Assembly (NCBI GenBank): GCA_030040475.1
Contig: JASHTQ010000303.1
Location: 1-6,609 of the forward strand
Direction: 5' to 3'
DNA: 6,609 nucleotides
Source: Streptosporangiaceae bacterium
GTDB lineage: Bacteria; Actinomycetota; Actinomycetes; Streptosporangiales; Streptosporangiaceae
Shown here one piece after another: positions 1-5,917 of the stretch. Both the position numbers and the translations under genes were made by a program. The notes under the pieces were generated by a model. It did not search any database. It was not told the DNA's origin and was given only the letters and a program-made list of their open reading frames with translations. Position 1 is the stretch's first letter. Each line of letters starts with the position of its first letter.

Positions 1-749
1 GGCGAGAGCGTGTGGTCCACCCGGATCACGTCCTGCTCGATGATCGGCCCCTCGTCGAGGTCCGGGGTCACGTAGTGCGCGGTCGCGCCGACCAGCTTGA
101 CGCCGCGCGCGTGCGCCTGGTGGTAGGGCTTGGCTCCCTTGAAGCTCGGCAGGAACGAGTGATGGATGTTGATCATCCGGCCCTCGACCCGCTTGCATAC
201 CTCGCCGGACAGGATCTGCATGTACCTGGCGAGCACGATGAGGTCGGTGCCGGTCTCGCCGATGATGTCAAGCAGGCGGCTCTCGGCGGCGGCCTTGGTC
301 TGCGGCGTGACCGGGATCAGGTGGAACGGGAGCCGGTAGGACCGGGCCAGGTCGGCGAACTCGTCATGGTTGGACACCACGCCGACGACGTCCACCGGCA
401 GCGATCCGGTCTTCCAGCGGAACAGCAGGTCGTTCAGGCAGTGCCCGAGCCTGGAGACCATGATCAGGGTGCGGACCCTGGTCGCCGTGTCGTGCAGCTG
501 CCAGGACATGTGGAACGACTCGGCCACCCAGGAGAAGCCGCGCTCCAGGTCGGCCAGGTCCTGGCCGGGCGGCGGCACGGTGAACTGCACCCGCATGAAG
601 AACCGGCCGTCCGGGCTCTCCCCGTACTGCTGGCTGGCCAGGATGTTCGCGGAGTGCTGGACGAGAAAGCTGGACACCGCGTACACGATCCCGGGCCGGT
701 CCGGGCAGGACAGCGTGAGCACGTACTCCCGACCCACAGCCACGTCCAT
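1..749 (-). CDS. purU: Formyltetrahydrofolate deformylase (PurU), 3' end cut by the window edge
   Basis: PurU hydrolyses 10-formyltetrahydrofolate to formate and tetrahydrofolate in the cytosol, which balances the one-carbon pool and can supply formate for purine synthesis. The visible 249 residues begin MDVAVGREYV. Residues about 8-85 form an ACT-type domain (LTLSCPDRPGIV at 11-22), which distinguishes PurU from the related PurN and Fmt. The formyltransferase fold follows from about 90. The catalytic triad of this fold is present: Asn194 and His196 in INIHHSFLP (193-201), and Asp232 in DLDEGPI. The family is usually about 280-290 residues, so roughly 35-40 C-terminal residues lie outside the window. 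The start is ATG at 749-747, preceded by AGGCGG (762-757) with a 7-base gap. It lies downstream of the radical SAM gene on the same strand, with about 100 bases and a candidate promoter between them, so it is probably transcribed on its own. Family assignment is confident. Confidence 0.96.
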   Translation of the reverse strand, partial: MDVAVGREYVLTLSCPDRPGIVYAVSSFLVQHSANILASQQYGESPDGRFFMRVQFTVPPPGQDLADLERGFSWVAESFHMSWQLHDTATRVRTLIMVSRLGHCLNDLLFRWKTGSLPVDVVGVVSNHDEFADLARSYRLPFHLIPVTPQTKAAAESRLLDIIGETGTDLIVLARYMQILSGEVCKRVEGRMINIHHSFLPSFKGAKPYHQAHARGVKLVGATAHYVTPDLDEGPIIEQDVIRVDHTLS

Positions 750-775
750 CGACCGCCCGCCTAGGTGTCGCTCAA

Positions 776-802
776 TACGCAACTTAGTGCGCTATATGCA
801 AC
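776..802. repeat. Direct repeat TAYGCAAC in the purU upstream region
   Basis: TACGCAAC (776-783) and TATGCAAC (795-802) are direct repeats 19 bases apart, in an unusually AT-rich island (about 771-810) of an otherwise very GC-rich window. They lie between the predicted purU transcription start and the coding start, so they could be a regulator site or part of the leader. No protein partner can be named. The repeats are short and could be chance. Confidence 0.25.
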
Positions 803-831
803 ATGATTTCAGGGTGGCCGGCCTCCGTCAA
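803..831 (-). promoter_or_regulatory. Candidate purU promoter
   Basis: On the minus strand, TTGACG (831-826, five of six matches to the -35 consensus) is followed after 17 bases by AATCAT (808-803, four of six to the -10, with the key second A and last T). The predicted transcript starts near 796 and gives a 5' leader of about 47 bases before the purU ATG. The box starts only 18 bases beyond the radical SAM stop codon. No intrinsic terminator is visible between the two genes, so read-through from upstream is also possible. Confidence 0.4.
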
Positions 832-848
832 GGGGCCCGGTGCGTCGC

Positions 849-2507
849 TCAGCGGCGTGAGCCGACGAGGTCGATCGCCTGCTCGGCGTCGACGCGGGCG
901 AGCCCGGCCTGCATCTCCTCCCTGGCCGGGCTCGGCGGCCAGTCCCGCAGGCTGCCGGCGATGGCGTGGATCGCGTCGGCCACGGCCAGCCGGTACCGGT
1001 TCGAGGTGACGGCGAAATCCGCGCCGGCCTCTGCCAGCCGGAGCAGTTCCCCGGCCCACGAGATGTAGGCGCGGTTCTTGGCCGGCAGCGTCCGCCACAG
1101 GTCGCGCTGGAAGTCCGGGCGCTGGATGGCGTGGAAAACCAGGCCCGTCACCGGCCAGAGGGCGATGCTGAACCGCCACATCCAGTCCCGCACGAACCAG
1201 ACCCGGTCGTCGGCGTAGCGCCACGGGTCGGCGGCCGGCGGGGCTTCGCCGTGGTCGCGCTGGTACCTGCGCGCCAGGTAGGTCCCCTCGTAGGGGATCA
1301 GCTCGTTGAAGTTGCTCACGTGCAGGTACGGGTTGCCCAGGCAGGCGTCCCGCAGCCCGTGCAGCGACGTGCGCAGCTCGTCGAAGGTCGCCTTCTCGTG
1401 GAACGGCAGGTAGCCGAACTGCGTGTAGATCTCCAGCTCGCCGAGCAGCCGCAGCGCCCTCGCGTTGCCGTCGGCGGAGGCGTCGGACCCCTTGCCGATC
1501 GCCCGGAGCGCGGAGTCGGCGAAGCTCTCGATGCCGAGGTAGACCTCGCAGAGCCCGGCCCGTTTCAGCAGCGCGAACGTCTCCCTGTCCACGTTGGCGG
1601 AGCGGTCCTGGATGACGAAGCGCAGGTCGATGCCCTGGGCAATGATCTCGCGGGCGATCTCCCGCCCGCGCTCGAGGTGCGAGCCGTCGGCGCTGAAGCC
1701 GAGGAAGATGTTGTCCACCATGTAGACAAGCGCGCCCGGGTACCGGTCGGCAAGCAGCTTGAGCTCGGCGACCAGGTGCCCCGCCGGGCGCGGCCGCCAG
1801 GTCGTCGCGCGGGCCTCGCAGAACGTGCAGCCCGCGTTGCAGCCCCGGCTGGCCTCGACCTGGATCACGCCGCCGAGCGCCAGCACCGCGTCCAGCTGGC
1901 TGCGGGTAGGGAACTCCAGGTCCCCGAGTTCCGCGGCGGGCACCCGCGCGACCACCGGCGGCCTGCGCAGGCCGAGTTCCGCGGCGGTGCGGCCGCCCGC
2001 GACCGGTGTCCCGTCCGCGCTCCGCACGGCAAGCTCGGGAATCGTCCGGAAGTCGCCGCCCGACTCGAGCGCGTCGAGCAGCCGGAGGATGACCCGGTCT
2101 CCCTCGCCGATGCAGATGCTGTCGACCTGCGGGATCGAGCCGAGCAGCAGCTCCCAGGCCGAGGTCGGCCACATCCCGCCGACCACGATGTGACACCGGG
2201 GAGCGAGCCGTTTCAGCGTGGCCGCGAACGCGGCGGTCCAGTCGCGCTGCCCCCGGTAGACCAGCGAAACGCCGCAGATGATCGGGGCGGCCGCGGCGAC
2301 CCGCCGGGCCGCGGCGCTGGCGTCGGTGAACTCATCGTCCCGGCAGCCGCGCAGTTCCGGGTCGATGATCGCGTTGACCAAGCTGACGCCGACATCCGGC
2401 CGGGACTTGCGCAGGGCGGCGTCGAGATAGGCCAGCCCGAGCGCCTCGCCGAGCTTGACCTCCTCCTGGCTGCGGCCTCGTCCGAGGACGAGCGCGACGT
2501 GGCTCAA
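849..2507 (-). CDS. B12-binding-domain radical SAM protein (class B), substrate unknown
   Basis: This is a 552-residue enzyme, counted from the TTG start chosen here. Residues 1 to about 145 form a cobalamin-binding-type Rossmann domain: HVALVLG opens the first strand, HIVVGGMWPTS lies at 106-116 and ICIGEGD at 131-137. The DxHxxG lower-axial-ligand motif of classical B12 proteins is absent, as in many class B enzymes. The radical SAM core follows, with the CX3CX2C cluster motif in RGCNAGCTFCEAR (Cys223, Cys227, Cys230) and a GIES strand at 325-328. A C-terminal extension of about 150 residues is rich in Trp and Tyr. Class B members perform methylations, ring contractions and other radical chemistry on natural products, RiPPs, lipids or cofactors; the substrate here cannot be told. 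No precursor peptide or biosynthetic partner is visible. A GTG at 2567 in frame would add 20 arginine-rich residues but has no ribosome-binding site. TTG at 2507 has AGGGGA nine bases upstream and starts exactly at the domain edge. Confidence 0.9.
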   Translation of the reverse strand: MSHVALVLGRGRSQEEVKLGEALGLAYLDAALRKSRPDVGVSLVNAIIDPELRGCRDDEFTDASAAARRVAAAAPIICGVSLVYRGQRDWTAAFAATLKRLAPRCHIVVGGMWPTSAWELLLGSIPQVDSICIGEGDRVILRLLDALESGGDFRTIPELAVRSADGTPVAGGRTAAELGLRRPPVVARVPAAELGDLEFPTRSQLDAVLALGGVIQVEASRGCNAGCTFCEARATTWRPRPAGHLVAELKLLADRYPGALVYMVDNIFLGFSADGSHLERGREIAREIIAQGIDLRFVIQDRSANVDRETFALLKRAGLCEVYLGIESFADSALRAIGKGSDASADGNARALRLLGELEIYTQFGYLPFHEKATFDELRTSLHGLRDACLGNPYLHVSNFNELIPYEGTYLARRYQRDHGEAPPAADPWRYADDRVWFVRDWMWRFSIALWPVTGLVFHAIQRPDFQRDLWRTLPAKNRAYISWAGELLRLAEAGADFAVTSNRYRLAVADAIHAIAGSLRDWPPSPAREEMQAGLARVDAEQAIDLVGSRR

Positions 2508-2516
2508 GCGGCGGCG

Positions 2517-2522
2517 TCCCCT
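2517..2522 (-). promoter_or_regulatory. Ribosome binding site that decides the radical SAM start
   Basis: AGGGGA on the minus strand lies nine bases before TTG at 2507. It is the only purine-rich Shine-Dalgarno-like element near either candidate start, and favours the shorter 552-residue protein over the one from GTG 2567. Confidence 0.6.
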
Positions 2523-2553
2523 ATCGTGTCGAGCGCTCAGGCGGACGCGAACG

Positions 2554-2562
2554 ATGCTAGCA
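2554..2562 (-). promoter_or_regulatory. Candidate extended -10 promoter of the radical SAM gene
   Basis: On the minus strand, TGCTAGCAT (2562-2554) is a TGn-extended -10 with a TAnnnT hexamer. No convincing -35 is seen, which is usual for extended -10 promoters. The start would fall near 2547, giving a leader of about 40 bases that contains the AGGGGA site. That is downstream of GTG 2567, which again supports TTG 2507. The element includes the 8-bp palindrome TGCTAGCA (2555-2562), a possible but short regulator site. Confidence 0.4.
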
Positions 2563-2612
2563 GGCACGGTCGGCGTGCGGTCTGGGCGGACGGTGCGGGC
2601 GGTCTCGGCCGA

Positions 2613-2618
2613 TAGTGT
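2613..2618 (+). promoter_or_regulatory. Candidate -10 box of the iclR transcript
   Basis: TAGTGT fits the actinobacterial TAnnnT -10 pattern. Six bases separate it from the ATG at 2625, the spacing expected if transcription starts at the A of that ATG and yields a leaderless mRNA. No good -35 is visible. If correct, the in-frame GTG at 2615 lies upstream of the transcript and cannot be the iclR start. Confidence 0.4.
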
Positions 2619-2624
2619 TGCGCC

Positions 2625-2648
2625 ATGGACAACAGCAGGCCGGGATGA
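2625..2648 (+). CDS. Possible leaderless micro-ORF (MDNSRPG) coupled to iclR
   Basis: ATG at 2625 opens a seven-codon frame, MDNSRPG, ending in TGA at 2646-2648. That stop overlaps the iclR ATG (2645-2647) as ATGA, a classical translational-coupling arrangement. The ATG is placed correctly behind the TAGTGT box to be the first base of the message. No Shine-Dalgarno precedes it, which suits a leaderless start. iclR itself has only a poor ribosome-binding site (GCAGG, close to the ATG), so coupling could supply its ribosomes. A frame this short arises easily by chance. Confidence 0.35.
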   Translation: MDNSRPG

Positions 2649-3439
2649 CCGTGGCCGATCGGCAGGACGCGGGACCCATCCAGTCGGTGGACCGGGCCGT
2701 GGCCATCCTGGAGATCCTGGCCAGGGACGGGGACGCCGGGGTGACCGAGATCGCGGCCGAGCTCGGCGTGCACAAGTCGACCGCTTCCAGGCTGCTCGCC
2801 GCGCTGGACCGGCGCGAGCTCGTGTCCCAGGACTCCGCCCGCGGCAGGTTCCGGCTCGGGGTCGGCATCGTCCGGCTCGCCGGGGCGGCCGGCCGCGGGC
2901 TTGACGTGGTGCGGGAGAGCCGCCCCGTCTGCCAGGCGCTGGCCGCGCAGGTGGGGGAAACCGTCAACCTCGCCGTCCTGTCCGGCCGCGACGCGCTCTA
3001 CCTCGACCAGGTGGCCGGGCCCGCGGCGCTGTCCCCGCACAACTGGGCGGGCCAGCGCATCCCGCTGCACGCCACCTCCGACGGCAAGGTGCTGCTGGCC
3101 TACCTGCCCGCGGCGCAGGCGCAGGATCACCTGGCGGCAGCGCCGCTGCCGCGCTTCACCGAGCACACGCTGACCGACGTGACCGAGTTTCCGCGGCTGC
3201 TCGCCGAGGTGCGCCAGCGCGGGTACGCGATCGCGGTGGAGGAACTGGAGGCCGGGCTGACCGCCGTGGCGGCGCCGGTGCGCAATGCCGAGGGGCGGGT
3301 GATCGCGTCGATAAGCGCGTCCGGCCCGAGCTTCCGGATCCCGGCCGACCGCATCGCCGGGCTCGCCGAGTCCGTCCGGCTGGCCGCCGCCGAGATCTCC
3401 CGCCGCCTCGGCTGGACCGCAGAGCCGCGTGACAACTAG
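2645..3439 (+). CDS. IclR-family transcriptional regulator
   Basis: The protein has 264 residues from ATG 2645, typical for IclR proteins (about 250-270). The N-terminal winged helix-turn-helix covers about residues 12-75: IQSVDRAVAILEIL leads in, and GVTEIAAELGVHKSTASRLL (32-51) is the recognition region. The C-terminal effector-binding domain runs from about 85 to 255 and contains the family signature around PLHATSDGKVLLAYL (140-154) and the EELEAGLTAVAAPV segment (199-212). IclR proteins bind small carbon metabolites and repress or activate adjacent catabolic genes. The gene is divergent from the radical SAM gene, which makes that gene the likeliest local target along with iclR itself; the ligand is unknown. 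An in-frame GTG at 2615 would add ten residues but overlaps the predicted -10 box. The gene ends three bases short of the convergent permease stop. Confidence 0.93.
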   Translation: MTVADRQDAGPIQSVDRAVAILEILARDGDAGVTEIAAELGVHKSTASRLLAALDRRELVSQDSARGRFRLGVGIVRLAGAAGRGLDVVRESRPVCQALAAQVGETVNLAVLSGRDALYLDQVAGPAALSPHNWAGQRIPLHATSDGKVLLAYLPAAQAQDHLAAAPLPRFTEHTLTDVTEFPRLLAEVRQRGYAIAVEELEAGLTAVAAPVRNAEGRVIASISASGPSFRIPADRIAGLAESVRLAAAEISRRLGWTAEPRDN

Positions 3440-3442
3440 CAG

Positions 3443-5029
3443 CTACAGCCTGGTGCGCAGGGCGATCTGGTAGAGCTCGGGCACCTTCCGCTCGGCCACC
3501 AGGGCGGCGATGGCCACGCCGGCCCAGGTCAGCGCCAGGCCGTAGAACGAGGCGCACAGCACGAGCAGCGGCATCCGGATCGCGGCCGACGCGGTCTCGG
3601 TGAGGACCACGCCCAAGATGACCGGCACGGCCGCCACGAGCACGGAGAGCAGGCTGAGGAAGACCACCCCGACCGACAGGCCCATGAACCCGTCGATCGG
3701 CCGCGGCGTGGGAGTGCCAGATCGCTTCTCCACCGGGTAGGGGAACGCGGCGGTGAAGACGTTGGCCACCGCCAGGCCCGCGCCGATGCCGGCCAGGTCC
3801 ACCGCCATGCCGAGGAAACCGTCAAGCGGGTGCCCGGCGACCGCGGCCAGGCCGAAGGAGACCGCGGTGAGCAGCGGCACCGCGATCACGCCCATCGCCA
3901 GGTTCTGGCCGGAGAAGTAGGCGCGCATCGAGCGGCGGCCGTCCAGCGCCATGGCCTCCAGGCCGAAGGCCGGCCCGCTCAGCCCGATCGCGTTGGCGTG
4001 GAAGTTGCCGACGAACGCGCCGCCGAAGAAGCCGCTGATGATCAGGCCGACCAGGTACTTCGGGGTCAGCACGGTGCTGATCGAGCAGACCACCATGATG
4101 ATCGCGATGATGCCCCAGTAGATGAGCGACAGCGGGTCGCGGCGCTGGTAGATCCAGAACCGGGCGGCCACCGTGCCGCGCAGGCCGTACCTGGCGAACG
4201 GCAGCGCCGTGCCGTGCACCGCCGCGGACTGCGTGGTGGTGTCGACGGTGACCAGGGCGTGGCCGAGTGCGCGAACCCACAGCCAGCCGAGCACGACGAT
4301 GACGGCGGCCAGCAGGCCCAGGCGCGCCAGCGCGGTGCCCGGGTGCCCGTCCGAGGCGTCACCGATCGCGTGCGCGGCCAGGCCCGGCGGGATCCAGCGC
4401 AGCCAGGTGTCGACGCCGGCGAAGCTCGCCGCGGTCAGCCTGCCCGAGGCGGCCAGCCTGGGCACGATCTGGATGAAGCCCTCGTACAGGGCGAAGATCG
4501 GCAGGATGAGCAGCACGGCGAAGTCCCTGCCGCGGCGCGAGCGCAGCATGCCCGCCAGGGCCGTGGTCACGAACCTGGCCAGCGTGATGCAGAACATCAC
4601 CTGCAGCAGCACCGCGAGCACCGCGATGAACACGCCGAACCCGCCGCTGGCCAGGCCCACGGTCACCCCGAGCAGGCCGATCACGTTGGCCAGCGGCCAG
4701 GGACCGGTGGCCGAGGCGGCCAGCAGCCCGGCCGCGAGCGGGCGGGTGCGCAGCGGGTACAGCGCCAGCGTGGCCGGGTCCAGCGTTCCGTCCAGGCCGA
4801 ACAGGAGCAGCGGCACGATCAGCCAGCCGAACGCGAACACGGTGAAGATCACCGTGGTCAGGTCGACCGACGCGCCGTTGCCGTGCAGCCGGGCCAGCAC
4901 GATGAAGACGAAGACGGCCGCCGCAACGGCCAGCACCGCGCTGACGACGAACCCGATCCTAGCGCCGTTGGAGGCGCGCAGCGCGTTGCGCAGCAGGCGC
5001 AGCTTCAGCTGGACGAGGAGCCGAGCCAT
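3443..5029 (-). CDS. ABC transporter permease, about 12 membrane helices
   Basis: This is a 528-residue integral membrane protein, starting MARLLVQLKLRLLRNALR (a basic, probably cytoplasmic N-terminus). Hydrophobic segments lie near 25-47, 57-79, 110-128, 131-157, 168-188, 236-255, 301-318, 326-345, 377-397, 405-428, 448-472 and 484-510, about twelve in all, with a longer polar stretch at 256-300. No solute-binding protein is encoded nearby and there is no EAA-type importer loop, so with the ATPase it most likely forms an exporter of the ABC-2/Ecs-like kind. The substrate is unknown. The start ATG (5029-5027) lies inside the end of the ATPase gene, a 25-base overlap in another frame, and has a strong AGGAGGGA site. 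The 3' end converges on iclR with a 3-base gap. Confidence 0.9.
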   Translation of the reverse strand: MARLLVQLKLRLLRNALRASNGARIGFVVSAVLAVAAAVFVFIVLARLHGNGASVDLTTVIFTVFAFGWLIVPLLLFGLDGTLDPATLALYPLRTRPLAAGLLAASATGPWPLANVIGLLGVTVGLASGGFGVFIAVLAVLLQVMFCITLARFVTTALAGMLRSRRGRDFAVLLILPIFALYEGFIQIVPRLAASGRLTAASFAGVDTWLRWIPPGLAAHAIGDASDGHPGTALARLGLLAAVIVVLGWLWVRALGHALVTVDTTTQSAAVHGTALPFARYGLRGTVAARFWIYQRRDPLSLIYWGIIAIIMVVCSISTVLTPKYLVGLIISGFFGGAFVGNFHANAIGLSGPAFGLEAMALDGRRSMRAYFSGQNLAMGVIAVPLLTAVSFGLAAVAGHPLDGFLGMAVDLAGIGAGLAVANVFTAAFPYPVEKRSGTPTPRPIDGFMGLSVGVVFLSLLSVLVAAVPVILGVVLTETASAAIRMPLLVLCASFYGLALTWAGVAIAALVAERKVPELYQIALRTRL

Positions 5030-5772
5030 GACAGTCCCTCCTCACCCGTCGCCTTGGAGCCGACCAGGTCGATGAACGCCCGCTGCAGCGTCTTGCCGCC
5101 GCGGACCTCGTCGATCGTGCCGGTGGCCACGATCTCGCCCTTGTCGATGACGGAGACGTGGTCGCAGATCTGCTCGACAAGCTCCATCACGTGGCTGGAG
5201 AACAGCACGGTCGAACCCGAGCGCGTGTAGCGGGTCAGCAGCTGGCGGATCACGTCGGCGGATACCGGGTCGACGCCCTCAAGCGGCTCGTCGAGGAACA
5301 GCACCGAGGGGTTGTGGATCAGCGCGCAGCCGAGCGCCACCTTCTTGCGCATGCCGGTGGAGTAGTCCGCGACCAGCCGCCGGGCGTCCGCGGCCAGGTC
5401 CAGCACGCCAAGCAGCTGCGCGGACCGGTCCCGCGCCTCGGCGGCCGGCAGGCCGCGCAGCCGCCCGGAGTATTCCAGCAGCTCCTCGCCGCTGAGCCGG
5501 TCGAACAGCCGGACCTCGGCGGGCACCACCCCGATGATCGCCTTGGCGGCGGGCGGGTCGGCCCACACGTCATGACCTTCGATCAGGATCTGGCCGCCGT
5601 CCGGCCGCAGCAGGCCGGTCATCATCGACAGCGACGTGGTCTTCCCGGCTCCGTTCGGCCCGACCAGGCCGGCCAGCGAGCCGGCCGCGATGTCCAGGTT
5701 GATCCCGGCGACGGCATGCTTGTCGCCGAAACTCTTGCGTAGTGCTCGTACCTCGATGGCTGGCTGGCCCAT
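5005..5772 (-). CDS. ABC transporter ATP-binding protein
   Basis: This 255-residue nucleotide-binding subunit powers the permease encoded directly downstream. Visible motifs are Walker A GPNGAGKT (38-45), signature YSTGM (137-141, in place of LSGGQ), Walker B SVLFLDEP (156-163, with Asp161 and catalytic Glu162), D-loop EGVDP (165-169) and switch His194 in SSH. The Q-loop reads VVPAEVRLF (82-90), with Ala85 or Glu86 where most family members have Gln; exporter ATPases of the Ecs type often have Asp or Glu here. The short C-terminal tail after about residue 235 ends in four serines. The start ATG (5772-5770) has GGGAGG five bases upstream. Its last codons carry the permease ribosome-binding site, so the two are translationally coupled. 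Transcription probably starts from the promoter at 5848-5877. Confidence 0.95.
   Translation of the reverse strand: MGQPAIEVRALRKSFGDKHAVAGINLDIAAGSLAGLVGPNGAGKTTSLSMMTGLLRPDGGQILIEGHDVWADPPAAKAIIGVVPAEVRLFDRLSGEELLEYSGRLRGLPAAEARDRSAQLLGVLDLAADARRLVADYSTGMRKKVALGCALIHNPSVLFLDEPLEGVDPVSADVIRQLLTRYTRSGSTVLFSSHVMELVEQICDHVSVIDKGEIVATGTIDEVRGGKTLQRAFIDLVGSKATGEEGLSWLGSSSS
5035..5042 (-). promoter_or_regulatory. Permease ribosome binding site inside the ATPase gene
   Basis: AGGAGGGA on the minus strand lies five bases before the permease ATG (5029). It is embedded in ATPase codons for Gly-Glu-Glu-Gly, so ribosomes finishing the ATPase pass over it before the stop at 5007-5005. This supports ATG 5029 as the true permease start. 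Confidence 0.75.
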
Positions 5773-5803
5773 TGCCGCCTCCCGTGACGCAGGTCCCCGA
5801 TTT

Positions 5804-5820
5804 CCCGCCGCGCCGGCGGG
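5804..5820. repeat. GC-only inverted repeat in the ABC operon leader
   Basis: CCCGCCG (5804-5810) and CGGCGGG (5814-5820) are perfect inverted 7-bp arms around a 3-base loop. In the ABC operon mRNA they would form a stable hairpin about 20 bases before the GGGAGG ribosome-binding site. No U-run follows on either strand, so it is not an intrinsic terminator. At this base composition it could be chance. Confidence 0.3.
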
Positions 5821-5823
5821 TCG

Positions 5824-5852
5824 TTGCCGTCAAAAACTGATATCAGTATGCT
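5824..5852 (+). promoter_or_regulatory. Promoter of the SPFH gene
   Basis: TTGCCG (5824-5829) is followed after 17 bases by TATGCT (5847-5852). The -10 fits TAnnnT and the spacing is ideal. Transcription would start near 5859, giving a leader of about 60 bases before the SPFH start. The ACTGATATCAGT palindrome lies in the spacer, the usual place for a repressor operator. Confidence 0.55.
5836..5847. promoter_or_regulatory. Perfect 12-bp palindrome ACTGATATCAGT, probable shared operator
   Basis: All six base pairs of each half match. The site sits in the spacer of the plus-strand promoter and covers the predicted start site (near 5841) of the minus-strand promoter, so a bound dimer would block both. 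A related sequence, TAATATCAA (5860-5868), carries the same ATATCA core 22 bases away, about two helical turns. YtrA-type GntR and PadR regulators commonly control ABC exporter operons through palindromes in such positions, but no regulator gene of that kind is in view and the binder is unknown. Confidence 0.6.
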
Positions 5853-5877
5853 AGACTCGTAATATCAAGGACGTCAA
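5848..5877 (-). promoter_or_regulatory. Promoter of the ABC transporter operon
   Basis: On the minus strand, TTGACG (5877-5872) is followed after 18 bases by TAGCAT (5853-5848). Both hexamers are good matches. The -10 shares five of its six base pairs with the opposite-strand -10 of the SPFH promoter (5847-5852), so the two divergent promoters overlap and compete. The start near 5841 gives a leader of about 70 bases before the ATPase ATG. Confidence 0.55.
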
Positions 5878-5917
5878 CCCGGTCGCGGGCGGCGGCGAAC
5901 AGACGAGGTGATGGCGG

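Noticed and set aside
12..764. 250-codon open frame on the plus strand
   Set aside because: It is antisense to purU, whose minus-strand translation has the ACT domain and full catalytic triad.
750..848. Riboswitch in the purU leader
   Set aside because: The predicted leader is only about 47 bases and shows no recognisable aptamer stems such as those of tetrahydrofolate or glycine classes.
784..2196. 470-codon open frame on the minus strand
   Set aside because: It is a shifted frame within the radical SAM gene, Arg/Ala/Gly-rich and without motifs. Such frames are expected at this GC content.
966..2615. 549-codon open frame on the plus strand
   Set aside because: It is the antisense shadow of the radical SAM gene. 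Its translation is low-complexity, rich in Arg, Gly, Pro, Val and Glu with no domain, whereas the opposite strand gives a clear radical SAM protein.
3830..5230. 466-codon open frame on the plus strand
   Set aside because: It is antisense to the permease. Its Gln/Arg/Asp-rich translation mirrors hydrophobic codons on the other strand and has no family features.
5804..5820. GC inverted repeat as an intrinsic terminator
   Set aside because: Neither strand has a U-run after the stem, and it lies in a leader between divergent starts, not at a gene end.
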